64,000 bases of DNA from Gossypium raimondii (Eukaryota > Streptophyta > Magnoliopsida > Malvales > Malvaceae). Below the pieces are notes generated by a model. That model ran no database searches. It saw only the letters and a list, made by a program, of their open reading frames with translations, and was not told where the DNA came from. The position numbers and the translations under genes are program-made. Location of the stretch: positions 53,883,371 through 53,947,370 of the forward strand of contig NC_068567.1 in assembly GCF_025698545.1 (NCBI RefSeq), in the 5' to 3' direction. This document shows, in pieces, positions 1-11,158 of this stretch. Position 1 is the first letter of the stretch, and the number at the start of each line of letters is the position of its first letter.

Positions 1-1
1 C

Positions 2-43
2 GGCACCAATGGTGCCAAAGAGATTGGCAGCACCAATGGTGCC
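2..43. repeat. Two short hairpin units at the window edge
   Basis: Two near-identical units each form a GC-rich mini-hairpin with loop AAT: GGCACC/GGTGCC at 2-16 and GCACC/GGTGC at 30-42. They are about 27 bp apart. The form resembles the hairpin arrays in the LTRs near 56.6 and 63.7 kb, so this may be the tail of an LTR cut by the window edge. That link is inference. Confidence 0.45.
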
Positions 44-586
44 AAAGGACTAAAATGTAACTTTCTGCAGTTTTAAGGACCTGACATGTAAAATTACCAT
101 TTTGAATTTTAAAAGTGAATTGCTGTTGCGTACTAAAATGTGACTAATTGCCTTTTAAGTCATCCTTATTTATTATTTTCTTTTTATTCCCTTTAACTCA
201 CTTTTTATTTAATAAACAAGTCCTCAACCTATTTTGTAATTAAATAAGCTCTTAATCTATGATTTATACTTGTAAAAGCCCTTTATTTTATTATTAAAGT
301 AAATATATTTTACCTAAAGTAAAACTATTTTAAAAGTATAAACTAATTCACATTTTATGTATTATTTTGGTAATTTGATGAGAATAGTTTATTTAAAAAT
401 TTACTAAATTTGATGAGAATAGTTTATAATTATAATTTATTTTTTCTATTTGGGTTACATTTATTGGTGATCAGTTTTATTATTACTTCGGTTTTCAATA
501 AGGCATGCACAGTATTCTATTAATTTTTTAATTAAATCTAATATTAGTTAAGTGATAATTAAAATGCTTAGAATTCTAATTAAGTA

Positions 587-868
587 ATAACTCTATTTTA
601 ATTTAATAAACTATTCTCATTTAATAACTCTATTTTAATTTTAAAAAATTAAATTAAAATAGTTTACTTAAATTTTTAAATTAAAATAGAGTTATTAAAT
701 GAGAATAGTTTATTAAATTAAAATAGAGTTATTAAATGAGAGAATTCTAATTAAGTAATAACTCTATTAAATTAAAATAGAGTTATTAAATTAAAATAGT
801 TTACTTAATTTTTAAATTAAAATAGAGTTATTAAATGAGAATAGTTTATTAAATTAAAATAGAGTTAT
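587..868. repeat. AT-rich direct and inverted repeat cluster
   Basis: A block of about 25-60 bp words built from AAATTAAAATAGAGTTATTA and AATGAGAATAGTTTATTA recurs four to five times. It is preceded at 587-650 by the inverted form, so the region can fold back on itself. It lies just upstream of the TNL gene. The rest of 1-1059 is AT-rich, and I see no gene in it. No convincing TATA box can be singled out because the whole stretch is A/T. Confidence 0.7.
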
Positions 869-1059
869 TACGTGTTCCTCACATTTAGCCCCGTATTCCG
901 AGTGTCAGTGTCACCAGTAAAGGGAGCGAATGTAATACTTTTCTTCTCATGGCTGCTTCAAATGAATCTGACCACCTTCTTTTTGCACGCACCGACATAG
1001 GTAATTAATGCTAATTAAGTGGGATCGAAAAGGTAAAGAGGAGAGAGAGAAGAAATAAA

Positions 1060-1544
1060 ATGGAGAGCTCCGGTGTAGTGTCAACCACAACTCCGACGTC
1101 TTTCAGGCTCCGATGGGACGTGTTCCTCAGTTTCAGAGGCGAAGATACTCGTCACGGTATCACCAACACCCTGTATTGCTCGCTTGTGGGAGAAGGCTTG
1201 CGAGTCTTTCGAGATGATGACGCTTTGAGACGTGGAGACGAGATCGCACCGAGTTTGGTGGAAGCCATCGAAGACTCGGCTGCTTTCGTTGTCATTCTCT
1301 CTGAAAATTACGCTACCTCCCATTGGTGCCTTGAAGAATTGGCGAGGATCTGCGAGTTGCATAGCCGGAGCCGGAGACTGGTTCTGCCTGTGTTCTATGG
1401 GGTTGACCCCTCTCATGTTCGAAAACAGAGGGGACCTTTTAAGGAAGCCTTCTTTAGCCACGAAAACAGATTCGGAGAAAAACAGGCCAACAGATGGAGG
1501 GAAGCCATGGCCAAAGTTGGCTCCCTTGTTGGTTTTGTTAAAAG
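1060..1544 (+). CDS. TNL exon 1: TIR domain
   Basis: The exon encodes about 162 residues. The TIR domain starts near residue 19 (WDVFLSFRGEDTR) and includes the WCLEEL helix whose Glu (about residue 93) corresponds to the catalytic NADase glutamate of plant TIRs. VLPVFYGVDPSHVRKQRG and the closing FKEAF and WREAM motifs are also present. The donor is AAAAG|GTAAGC. Reading through it meets TAA at once (1546-1548), so a transcript that retains intron 1 would encode a TIR-only protein of 162 residues. Start choice: this ATG is the only Met upstream of the domain. Confidence 0.93.
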
Positions 1545-3348
1545 GTAAGCTTTTCCCTTTCTACTAATTACCTCAAATCTCTCGTGTTTCTGCAATTATT
1601 TTAATTAAATATTTAAGTAGATTAATTTTAAGAAATTAAAATCACACTACCATGCGAGTGAGGAAAGAATCTTAATTTTAAAAAAATTAAGATAAAATTA
1701 TAAATAACTTAGGTTTTAAATAATTTTATTGAGATTTAAGAAGTTTCAAAGATGAATTTAAATTTAGTGTTAATGATTGTTTTAGGTTTTTATTTAGTTA
1801 ACAATCTATATTTCAAATTAATTCGCTTAACTGCCTTTCATACACACAAATTGAAATTAATTGCAAATTTTAGCTTATAATTTAAAAAAAATTAGAAATT
1901 TGTGTTTATTATTAAGTAATTTATTGCATGATTATAAAAAGAATTTGGTTGGATTCAGGCATGGTATTAACTATTAATATCATGTATAGTTGCTTAAGTC
2001 TAACACTCAAAAAAATTGAAATGATTGAAGTTTTTCAATTTGGAATTGTCTTAGGTCTAATTTCTATCACTTTGGCTGAATTATTCGTAACCGCATATTT
2101 ACAATACAAACAAGGTAATCAGTTGGACCTTTGGTTAATTAACTTACCTTATTTTTTTTGACTGACCCTTTAATTGTATAATTTTAATTTAATCCAAGGA
2201 GGTCAAATTCGAATTGTTGTTTAATTTTTTTTTCAATTTGGTGTAATTTTCGACCTAACAAGAGCGACATCACGCTCTGTAGGATTTGAACCTATGACAT
2301 TGGGTTTTGGTCCTGAACTATGAACATTAAATTTTGTTCAAAACCATTTATATTTATAAACGACTAACTAAATTCATTTAAGCTTATCTATATATTTTTT
2401 ATTATATAAAATATAATTATTTTTATTTAATATTTAATAATTATATATTTTTTGTCATCTTTTACTATTAATATTTTTTTTCCTTTTATTAAATCTAAAC
2501 ATATACAATTAAAAATTTTTAACATTTACATTATACTATAATATATTTAATTTTTATATGATATATAAATTACTTAATATACTCATGACCAGTGTTTACC
2601 CCTTTAATAAGCCTACAAAATGTGGGTGATTTATAACTGGACTCGCTTCAGTAGATATCTTAGAAAATCAAAAGAATATTTCATTTAATACATAAACTAA
2701 ACTAAAATAAATAACATATCATTATCATAAACTTGAAAATGGTGAGTCAAGTTGAGTTAGACTCTAGCTTTGAATATTAGAGCTTGAGTTTGACCTATAT
2801 TTTAAACTAATTTAATTTTTTTGCTTAAGCTCATTTTCAAGTTTAATATTTTTGTCCCAACCCTTTTCAATTTTCGAGTCCACCTTCAAGCTTAGGTAGG
2901 TAGCTTGACCTTCAAATAGGTCTACTTAACGGTTTTAAAAGTTATTATCAATGATAATTATATTTTACTTTTGTTTTGTTTTTACTTTCTATTTCTTTTT
3001 AATTACTTTTAAAACTTAAATTTAATTTAATTATATATTAACATTGAAATTAATTTTTATTTTAGTTAATTTCTTTTCCATTAAAATTTTCTAAATAAAT
3101 ATAACTAAATTAAATTTACATGAAAATTTAATAAATTAATATATAACTTATTTAAATATAAATTTAAAATATTTAATTTTAAAATCAAATATATCTTAAT
3201 GCCATTAATTTTTCATTATTTTATAATTAAAAATAGACAGAAAAAAATAGAACAAAACTAAATAATAAAAAGAATATAATCATTTTTTTTTATTTTAAAC
3301 TTAAAGAGGGATAAGTGGGTGTTCTTTACACTAAATTCAAGAGGATAA
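1545..3348. other. TNL intron 1, 5' part: AT-rich, no gene
   Basis: This is intron sequence with no coding potential that I can recognise. At 2590-2940 there is a degenerate stretch with repeated GAGCTTGAG/AAGCTCA words, similar to the decayed hAT-like sequence near 20.8-21.4 kb. The rest is featureless A/T. Confidence 0.6.
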
Positions 3349-4731
3349 GAGTGAGTTTGGATGGGCGGTGCGTTTACTTGCGGTTAGTGTAAAAATAACG
3401 GTGGCTAGGGGTGAGCAAAACTCGATTCGACTCGAAAAAATCGAAAAAAATTCGAATTTCGAGTTAAACGAATCGAGTTATTCGAGTTAATCGAGTTATT
3501 TGAATCAACTCGAATTTTTTTTCGAATTTTGAGTTCGAATCGAGTCGAGTTTTCGAATTCGAATAATTCGAATATTAAACTATAATATTTTATATTTTTA
3601 CCCAAAACTCCCAAACCTTTTTATTTTTCCCTCAAAACTTTTACTCATTCCCACTTTTCCCCCAAAACTTTTACTCCCCTCCCCTTCCAACCCCCCAATC
3701 TACCCAAAATTCATTTCCCACCAAAATTTTACTCTCCCATTTATTTTTTCTCAAAATTTTACTCCCAAAAATTCTCAAAACCTTTTATTTTCTCCCACAA
3801 TTTTTACTTCCTCCCACTTTTCTCCTAAAACTTTTATTCCTTTCCCATCCCACCTCCCATCTACCCCAAACCCTCCCCCCTCCAAATTTTTTTTAATATT
3901 TTTCCTCCAAAATTTTACTCCCCCTATTTACTTTTCCTCAAATTTTTATTCCCCAAAATTTTTTATTTTTCCCCCTAAACTTTTACTTCTCACCCTTTAC
4001 TCTCAAATAAAAAATTAAAATTATCAAAAAAAATCACTAAACATAAATAGTAATAATTTTATTTATATCTACTATTTATATTATTAAATTAAATTTTACA
4101 TTTTATATTATTTATATTATTGAATTGTTTAGTTATATTGAATATTTATATTAAAATTGAATTATTAATTATGCCATAAAATATTCGTATTAAAATTTTA
4201 TATTAGCATCAATTTCACATTTTATTTTAAAATAACTTTTATTAAAAAATCATATTTTTACATTTAATATATTATTTAATTTCAAAATACATAGTGACAA
4301 GAATCTGAAGAAAATTGAAACAACTAAGCAAGCAAAGAAGCTAACCAGTATATAAAAAATTAATAATAAATTATGAGGTGATGAAAGTTAATAAAAATTT
4401 TGATTAAGGTGGACAAATTTTATTACGATGAGTGACAATGGTTGCAAGGACTCAAAATTGTTTTTTAAAATTTAACTCGAACAAATATATTCGATTCGAT
4501 TCGAATTCCATCTCACTCAACTCGATTCGAGAAAACTTCAAATAAAGTTAGGATGATAAAATGAGATTCGAAAACTCGATTAACTCGAAAATTTTCGATT
4601 CGATTCGATTCGATGCGATCGAATGCTCACCTCTAGCGGTGGCGGTGAGATTAGATACTGTAGCGATACTGTAGCGTGAGACAAAAAGTAAGCTAAATAC
4701 ACTGCACCCAATCGTCCATCTAAACCCATCC
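3349..4731. mobile_element. Tourist-like MITE, split by a nested hAT element
   Basis: The ends are diverged inverted repeats: GTTTGGATGGGCGG on the left matches the complement of CCGTCCATC-type sequence on the right (TCGTCCATCTAAACCC). They are flanked by TAA on both sides (3346-3348 and 4732-4734), the TWA target type of PIF/Harbinger elements. Without the nested insert at 3406-4635 and its target duplication, the element would be only about 145 bp, a normal MITE size. Family assignment rests on the TSD and terminal style. Confidence 0.6.
3406..4635. mobile_element. Non-autonomous hAT element (1,230 bp)
   Basis: The left end is TAGGGGTGAGCAAAACTCGA and the right end is its imperfect complement (ending GCTCACCTCTA). 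An 8-bp target duplication flanks it: ACGGTGGC at 3398-3405 and GCGGTGGC at 4636-4643, differing by one base. The subterminal regions are rich in TCGAATTCGAA-like palindromes. The interior (about 3600-4000) is a pyrimidine-rich CCCAAAACTTTTACTCCC stretch with no transposase ORF. Its insertion in the Tourist-like element makes it the younger of the two. Confidence 0.85.
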
Positions 4732-4734
4732 TAA

Positions 4735-6406
4735 GTGTCATTTACCTATTTATTTAAAAAATAAATAACAATGTTATATGTGTATTTATTACATTGTGGC
4801 TTCAATTTGATGGGTTTTTTTATAAATTTATTAATTGAGATGATGAGAGTATAAATATTATATGAAAAGGGCAACAAAACTTAAGTTGTTAGCTGATAGG
4901 TTGTTGAGACCTACAAAATAAAATCTACTTAAATAAATGAAATTTTGTAGTTAATTGTGAGTTGAATTCACGAAGATCAATAATAATTTTATTTATTTAA
5001 GAAACAAGTAAAATAAAAATTAAATAAAGATATTTGAAATTAAAACTAAAATTAAAACAAAGTAAAAAGAAATCGTAAAATAAAATATAAGACAATCTCC
5101 GTTTCATTCAAGGGTTTGATCATTGATACAAAAATGATTTCAATGCTTTTTAATAAATTGGTTATAGTTGTTGATGATTGTCGAGCAACTTAATCTCTTT
5201 TTACCTTCTTGATAACCAAGACAATCATCATTAATTACTTTCCTTATTGACAAATAATCCTATAACAATCATTTAGGATTTAATCTATCAATAGCATTAA
5301 GAACAAAAAAAAATCCAATTCTGACCAACAAACATACAATCAAGGTTCATTTAAGTTAGATCGCACGCTCACACTACACGAACAAAGATGTAGTTCGTGA
5401 CAAATATTAGAAATCAATCAATTGATTAAATACTTAATTGATAAGGCAATCATTTTAAGCTATCAAATACTGGTAATATATTTAACAAACTTGAACTATT
5501 GTAATTAAACTAGAAGATATGCAAATACCAAAGAACAAGGAAAAGATTAAGAATAACTCGAACTCACAAACTTTATAGAATCAAACTTCAAATAATTCTT
5601 TGACTAAAACGGAAAGTTTAGCAACCCATGAAGACAATAAAACACAAAATCAAAATAAAATTAAGGGTGGTTATGCTTCCGTCTCCCAAACAAAAGTGCC
5701 ATTGAATACATAAATCAAAATTTTTATAGATTTTTTGATAATTTTCACGTCAAACTTTCAGACCGTTTTTTGCACCTTCCTGATTTTTTAGTCTCTTCGA
5801 ATTATTATGGATCCAAAACAGAAGTTTATAACTCAAGTTATGACTAAAATACTGAAACTACATTGTATTGAAAGTCCAAATCGCAAAAACTTGTCAAAAT
5901 TATACTTTAAACTCATTTTTCTCTAGATATTCTCTAAATTTATAATAAATAAAATATATTTATAAATAATATAATTAAAAACATAATTAGAGAAAAATAT
6001 AACAAATAATTTAGAAATTACGCATTTTGTCATTAACATTGATTTAATATTTTTTCTAAACTTCTCATTCTTAAATGTTTATGCACACTCAAATTCTCGT
6101 TGAATAGCAATCAAGTTAAAAGTCTATCAGCTAAACTCAATTAATATTTTAATTGTGATCTTTAAACCAATAACATTATCCAAGAGAATGCCTTTACTTT
6201 ATCTTGAATGCAGATAGTGGTTGGCAATTAGTATACCTATAAAGCTGTAAATTATATTAGAGTAGAAATCGAAACCCCAGATTTAAAAAAAAAGAAAGGC
6301 AGGCTCGACACATTTATCTGAGATGTTCCAAGTTTTCATTGCTGCAATTGTTTGATGCAACTCTTCTTTACCAAGTAGGTTCTTCTAACTTTTACAGTGC
6401 ATTCAG
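4735..6406. other. TNL intron 1, 3' part: AT-rich, probable old LTR debris
   Basis: No gene is seen. The stretch from about 5080 to 5900 has the low-complexity style of retrotransposon LTR tails but lacks recognisable termini or a target duplication. The intron ends in a weak pyrimidine tract with acceptor CATTCAG|GTTGG at 6406/6407. An alternative AG at 6395-6396 would break the reading frame. Confidence 0.5.
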
Positions 6407-7553
6407 GTTGGTTGGCAGTGATGAAAGGGAATTGATTCGGGTTCTGCTGAGAGAAGTTCTGCAACAAGTGAATAATACTCCTGTGGAAGTAGCAACCTAC
6501 GCAGTTGGACTGGATACGCGGGTGACAGAGCTAATAAATCTCTTAGACGTGAAGTCCAGTGGCATTAAAGTTGTGGGGCTTCATGGGATTGGCGGGATTG
6601 GGAAGACAACCCTTGCCAAGGCTGTCTTTAACAAGATACTCGTACACTTTGACCACCGCAGCTTTATCTCAAATGTCAGAGAACTTTCAAAACAAGGAGA
6701 CGGTTTAGTATCTCTCCAGAAAAAACTCATTGGTGATCTCTTCGGTTCCACTGGTAATTTTCATCTTCCTGCGGATGAATTCGATGCTAATGCCTCGAGA
6801 ATCAGAAAGATTATTAATGAAAATATTAATGAAAAAAGGGTTCTAATTGTCCTGGATGATGTCGACCAAGAAAACCAACTGAATGCACTAGGACTAGGTG
6901 CAAGAGTCAAATGGCAAAATGATGGCAGTATTCGGATCATTATTACAACAAGAAATAAAGGAGTTTTAAATGAATGTTATGTAAATCGGACTTACGAGGT
7001 CAGGGAATTGCATTTTGATCAAGCACTAGAACTTTTCAGCTATCATGCGCTCAGAAGAGAGAAACCAACAAAAGAGTTTGAGAAATTGTCCAAGCAACTT
7101 GTAGCTCTCACTGGAAATTTACCTTTGGCTTTGGAAGTGTTCGGTTCGTTTTTGTTGGACAAGAGGAAGGTAACAGAATGGGAAGATGCTTTGAACAAGT
7201 TGAGAGATGTTCGTCCACACGAGCTTCAAGATGTGCTGAAGATAAGCTTCGATGCGCTAGACAGAGAAAATCAATGCATATTCCTAGATGTAGCCTGCTG
7301 TTTTCTCGATTTGCATACCAAGAGAGAGGACATAATTGATGTATTGAGAGGATGTGGTTTCAAAGCTGAAATAGGGTTAAGAGTTCTTGAGGAAAAATCA
7401 CTGATTAAGTTCACTGAGGGCGATGCTCTTTGGATGCATGATCAACTTAGGGACATGGGAAAAGAGATTGTGCAAAATGAAAATGACGATCCTGGAATGC
7501 GCAGCAGGCTCTGGGATCGAAACCAAATCATGACTGTCCTGCAAAATCACAAG
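6407..7553 (+). CDS. TNL exon 2: NB-ARC domain
   Basis: This exon encodes the nucleotide-binding switch, about residues 163-544. Motifs appear in the usual order: P-loop GIGGIGKTT (about 222-230), RNBS-A-like FISNVREL, kinase 2 RVLIVLDDVD, RNBS-B IRIIITTRN, GLPLA-like GNLPLALEVFGSFL, RNBS-D-like CIFLDVACCFL, and MHD in LWMHDQLRDMG. The DDVD form of kinase 2 fits the TIR class. All motifs are intact, and the exon ends at NHK|GTATAT in phase 0. Confidence 0.95.
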
Positions 7554-7627
7554 GTATATTATATATAAGAAATGTCTTGCATATTTGATACTGTTGATAC
7601 ATTACTTCGTTATACTATTGACAATAG

Positions 7628-9586
7628 GGAACAAGAAGCATTGAGGGTATTGTAATGGACATGAAGAAAGTCGAGAATGGGAATCAGGTGGTAGTCCATA
7701 CAAAACCATTTAAATCAATGGTTAATCTAAGATTGCTTCAGGTGAATCATGTGAAACTGGAAGGAAAGTTTAAATTTGTTCCTCATGAACTCAAGTGGCT
7801 TCAATGGCAAGGATGTGCATTGAAAACTCTTCCTTCTGATTTTTGTCCTCAAAAGCTTGCTGTCCTTGATCTCTCAGAAAGCAAAATCGAAAAGCTATGG
7901 AGCTCTTACTCTAACAATGTAATGACATATCGTTTTAGATATACGCACTGTCTACTTTCTTCTGCTTGTAACTAGCTAGTTTGTGGAAATATATAAGCAA
8001 TATTTGTTTGTTTCAGGTTGCTGAAAACTTGATGGTCATAAACCTGCGTGGTTGCCCTCATTTGGCTTCTCTTCCTGATTTATCAGGACAAAAAACCTGC
8101 AAAAGATTGTTCTCGCGTATTGTGTAAAACTGATAAACATTGACAAGTCAGTTGGTACTTTAATTTCCTTGCACCACTTGGATATGACAGGCTGTTTAAA
8201 CCTTGTTGAATTTCCAAGTGATGTCTCAGGGATGAAAAACCTTCAAACCCTTGTCCTCACCGATTGCTCCAATTTGAAGGAATTACCCGAGGACATAGGC
8301 AGCATGAGGTCACTCAAAGAACTATATGTTAATCGAACTGGCATTGAGAAGCTGCCAGACTCTATTTACCGTCTCGAGAAACTTGAAAAACTGAGCCTAA
8401 ATCGTTGCATACATATCAAACAGTTGCCAAGATGTGTAGGAAAGCTAGCTTCTCTCAAGGAACTTCATCTTGATGGATCTGGATTACAAGAATTGCCTGA
8501 TTCTGTTGGATATTTGGAGAACCTGGAGAAATTAAGTTTAATATCTTGCGAATCATTGACTGCAATTCCTGATACTGTTGGCAATCTCAACTTATTGAAA
8601 GAGTTGTTCATAAAGGGTAGAGCAATCACAGAGTTGCCAAATTCTATCTGTTCTTTATCATATCTCAAGTGCTTGTATGTTGGAGGCATACAGATGCGGA
8701 AATTGCCAGACTCAATTCGAGGACTGGTTTCTTCAGTGGAACTTGAAATAGAAGGCACATCAATTACGTGTCTCCCAAGTCAGATTGGTGATTTGAGATT
8801 ACTTAAGAAGCTTGTGATATTTAATTGCACTTCACTTGAATCTCTGCCAGATTCAACTGGGGCTTGTTTGCTCTCACTTCTATCAACATATGCAACGCCA
8901 GTATTACTGAGTTGCCAGAGTCTTTTGGGATGTTGGAAAATCTCATCACGTTAAGATTGAACAAGTGTAGAAAGCTTCATAAACTTCCATCCTCAATGGG
9001 AAATTTGAAGTCATTGCATCATTTGTATATGAAGGAAACTGCTGTGACAGAATTACCAGAAAGCTTTGGCATGCTCACATGTTTGATGGTGCTGAACATG
9101 AGAAAGGATCCCAACAAGCAAGAGCAACCAAATTCATCATTTGTAGCGTTGCCAGCATCTTTCACAAATCTCTTATCGCTGCAAGAACTTGATGCTCGGG
9201 CCTGGAGAATATGTGGTGAAATCCCAGATGATTTTGAGAAGCTGGCAGCAATAGAGAGTCTGGATTTGGGTAGCAATGATTTCTATAAACTACCATCAAG
9301 TCTAAGGGGACTGTCACTTCTAAGAGATCTCAAGCTGCCCAAATGTGAAAAGCTTCAGTCCCTGCCTCCACTTCCCTCTAGTTTGGAGAAGTTGAATCTT
9401 GCAAACTGTATATCATTGGCGACATTATCTGATCTTTCCAATATAAAGGGCTTACAAGAATTAAACCTTACAAACTGTGAGAAATTGGTAGATTTGCCAG
9501 GCCTTGAGTCCTTAACGTCCTTGAGAGAATTGTATATGAGTAACTGCAGTACCTGCGCTTCAGCAGCAAAGAAAAGACTCTCCAAG
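7628..9586 (+). pseudogene. TNL exons 3-4: LRR region with three 1-nt deletions
   Basis: Exon 3 (7628-7918) starts GTRSIEGIVMDM and leads into the LRRs (LKWLQWQGCALKTLPSDF). Exon 4 (8018-9586) encodes about twenty LRRs of the LPxSIGxLxxLxxLxLxxC type. Homologous reading moves from frame 8018 (VAENLMVI) to frame 8041 (NLRGCPHLASLPDL), then to frame 8094 (NLQKIVLAYCVKL), then to frame 8864 (LFALTSINIC). Each step is one missing base. After the third, the phase equals that of the exon start. The donor at 9586 (TCCAAG|GTTAGT) is in phase 0. Confidence 0.88.
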
Positions 9587-9900
9587 GTTAGTTTTCTTTC
9601 TTTTAGAAAGTTTATATTTAATGCACCTTCAGTTTATAAAGCTTGGTATATTTATAATGACAAAACATCTTTTTATAATCTTTCCATGTAGTATATTTTA
9701 TCATCTCACCTTAATGTTTAGATTCAAGTTTCAAGATAAAAACACACTAAGTAATATTTTTCCAATTTTGTGAAGAACTTAAATATGGTATAAATAGATA
9801 TTATATATAATATTTTTTATTGAGTTTATTCAAACAATAAATAGCAAATAAATCACGTTTGGGATGGAGCTTTTGAATATTGATGCAACTAATTTTGCAG

Positions 9901-10548
9901 GTTTATCTCAAGAATCTGAGAAATCTAAGCATGCCTGGAAGTAGAATTCCAGATTGGTTTACACAAGAGATGGTTACCTTTTCAAGCCACAAAACCCGTG
10001 ATCTCACTGGGGTGATAATCGCAGTTGTTGTTTCCATTAACCATCATATTCCAGATGAACTGAGATACCAACTGCCTGCCGTGCTGGACATTCAAGCACA
10101 GATCTTCAATGGCGAGGAGGCAATAATGACCACTGCATTGAACTTAATTGGGGTACCTAGAACCAACCAAGGCAATGTTCACTTGTGTCGATATCCCGCA
10201 TATCGTCCCTTGGTTTCCATGTTGAAGGATGGTTTTAAGATTAAAGTGACCAGGCGAAACCCGCCCTACGTACAGGGCGTAGAGCTGAAGAAAGCTGGGA
10301 TTTTTCTAGTTTATGAAAACGATGATGATTATGGTGGCGATGAAGATTCACTGGATGAGAACCAGCAGTCTGTATCAGAAAAATTAGCCAAGTTTTTCAG
10401 CTCTCTTGAAGAAAATGATGGAATTGATCACCAATCCAACTGCAGCCATGAAATAAAAGAAGAGCTTCAACTCCAAAGTAAGAAACAAAAACGTCGCCCA
10501 ATCAAGTCGTGCTGCAGTTGGTGCGGGAGGTTAAGCGTAAAATCATGA
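9901..10548 (+). CDS. TNL exon 5: post-LRR C-terminal jelly-roll/Ig-like domain
   Basis: The exon starts after TTTTGCAG with VYLKNLRNLSMPGSRIPDWF, the signature opening of the C-JID domain that follows the LRRs in many TNLs. It ends in an acidic segment and a lysine-rich tail (KKQKRRPIKSC). It is open to TGA at 10548 with no lesion. It can be translated only if the exon 4 deletions are absent or bypassed. Confidence 0.85.
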   Translation, partial: VYLKNLRNLSMPGSRIPDWFTQEMVTFSSHKTRDLTGVIIAVVVSINHHIPDELRYQLPAVLDIQAQIFNGEEAIMTTALNLIGVPRTNQGNVHLCRYPAYRPLVSMLKDGFKIKVTRRNPPYVQGVELKKAGIFLVYENDDDYGGDEDSLDENQQSVSEKLAKFFSSLEENDGIDHQSNCSHEIKEELQLQSKKQKRRPIKSCCSWCGRLSVKS

Positions 10549-11149
10549 GAGATTTCAAGGCGCGTATGCCTATTTCTGTTATTTCACTTCACTCAAGTTG
10601 AACGCAGTATACATTCTTAGGATCCATTTGGATGGATAATGAAATAGATTTTAGTGAGTTTAAAGACGAGGGTGACAATAAAATTAGTTATGGGCATATT
10701 CAAGCCCTAAAATAGCAACTTTAATCTTATAACATAATCTAATTGTTTTTAACTCGAACTATTCGATATATTTAATCTGTTAGCAAATTTACGATCTAAA
10801 AAAACTCCACTTTAACTAGTGGACTCAATTGAGTGGTTGTTTATATTAGAGTATTCACCCCATAACATAACTTAATTGTTTTTTCACTCGAACTATATTA
10901 ACTTGTTCTTGTGATTAGAATATAAGGACAATTACGAATCAATCTATCTTTATTAACTATGTATTAATTTAAATATTAGATAAGGGCCTTCTTGAATCAA
11001 AATAAAAAATAATATTTAATAGACTATGTTCTCCTATCTCATAAATCAAGAATAAATAAATAACAAAACATGAAAATTAAAACACAAACTTGAATCTTAT
11101 AATCTCTGATTAATTTCTTAGCTATTCATAACAAAAGATTGATTAAGGA
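10549..11149. other. Intergenic, TNL 3' flank, no gene
   Basis: AT-rich sequence. GGATCCATTTGGATGGATAA at about 10,620 resembles the end of the Tourist-like MITE at 3349, but I could not find a matching partner end. Nothing else is supported. Confidence 0.5.
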
Positions 11150-11158
11150 AATAATAAA

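Larger units (their letters stand above)
1060..10548 (+). pseudogene. TIR-NB-LRR (TNL) disease resistance gene, LRR exon frameshifted
   Basis: This is an intracellular immune receptor locus of the TNL class. Exons with GT-AG borders: 1060-1544 (TIR), 6407-7553 (NB-ARC), 7628-7918, 8018-9586 (LRR) and 9901-10548 (C-terminal jelly-roll domain). The first three exons join in frame across all junctions, for example GFVK-R-LVGSDE at the TIR/NB-ARC border and NHK-GTRSIEGIV at the next. Exon 4 carries three 1-nt deletions, near 8040, 8091-8097 and 8857-8863. The first leads to a TGA at 8141, which predicts a truncated TIR-NB product of about 682 residues. The intact frame would give about 1,380. All motifs needed for NB function are present upstream of the break. 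Flanking genes in the window have intact frames, which argues for real decay rather than general sequence error, although the lesions sit in or beside short homopolymers. An annotation pipeline might bridge the breaks with false introns. Confidence 0.9.

Noticed and set aside
1081-1461. Long open frame antisense to the TIR exon
   Set aside because: It is a shadow of the TIR coding frame, with no family resemblance and no context.
3405-3614. Open frame at the left end of the hAT element
   Set aside because: It is made of the TCGAATTCGAA terminal repeats and is not a protein.
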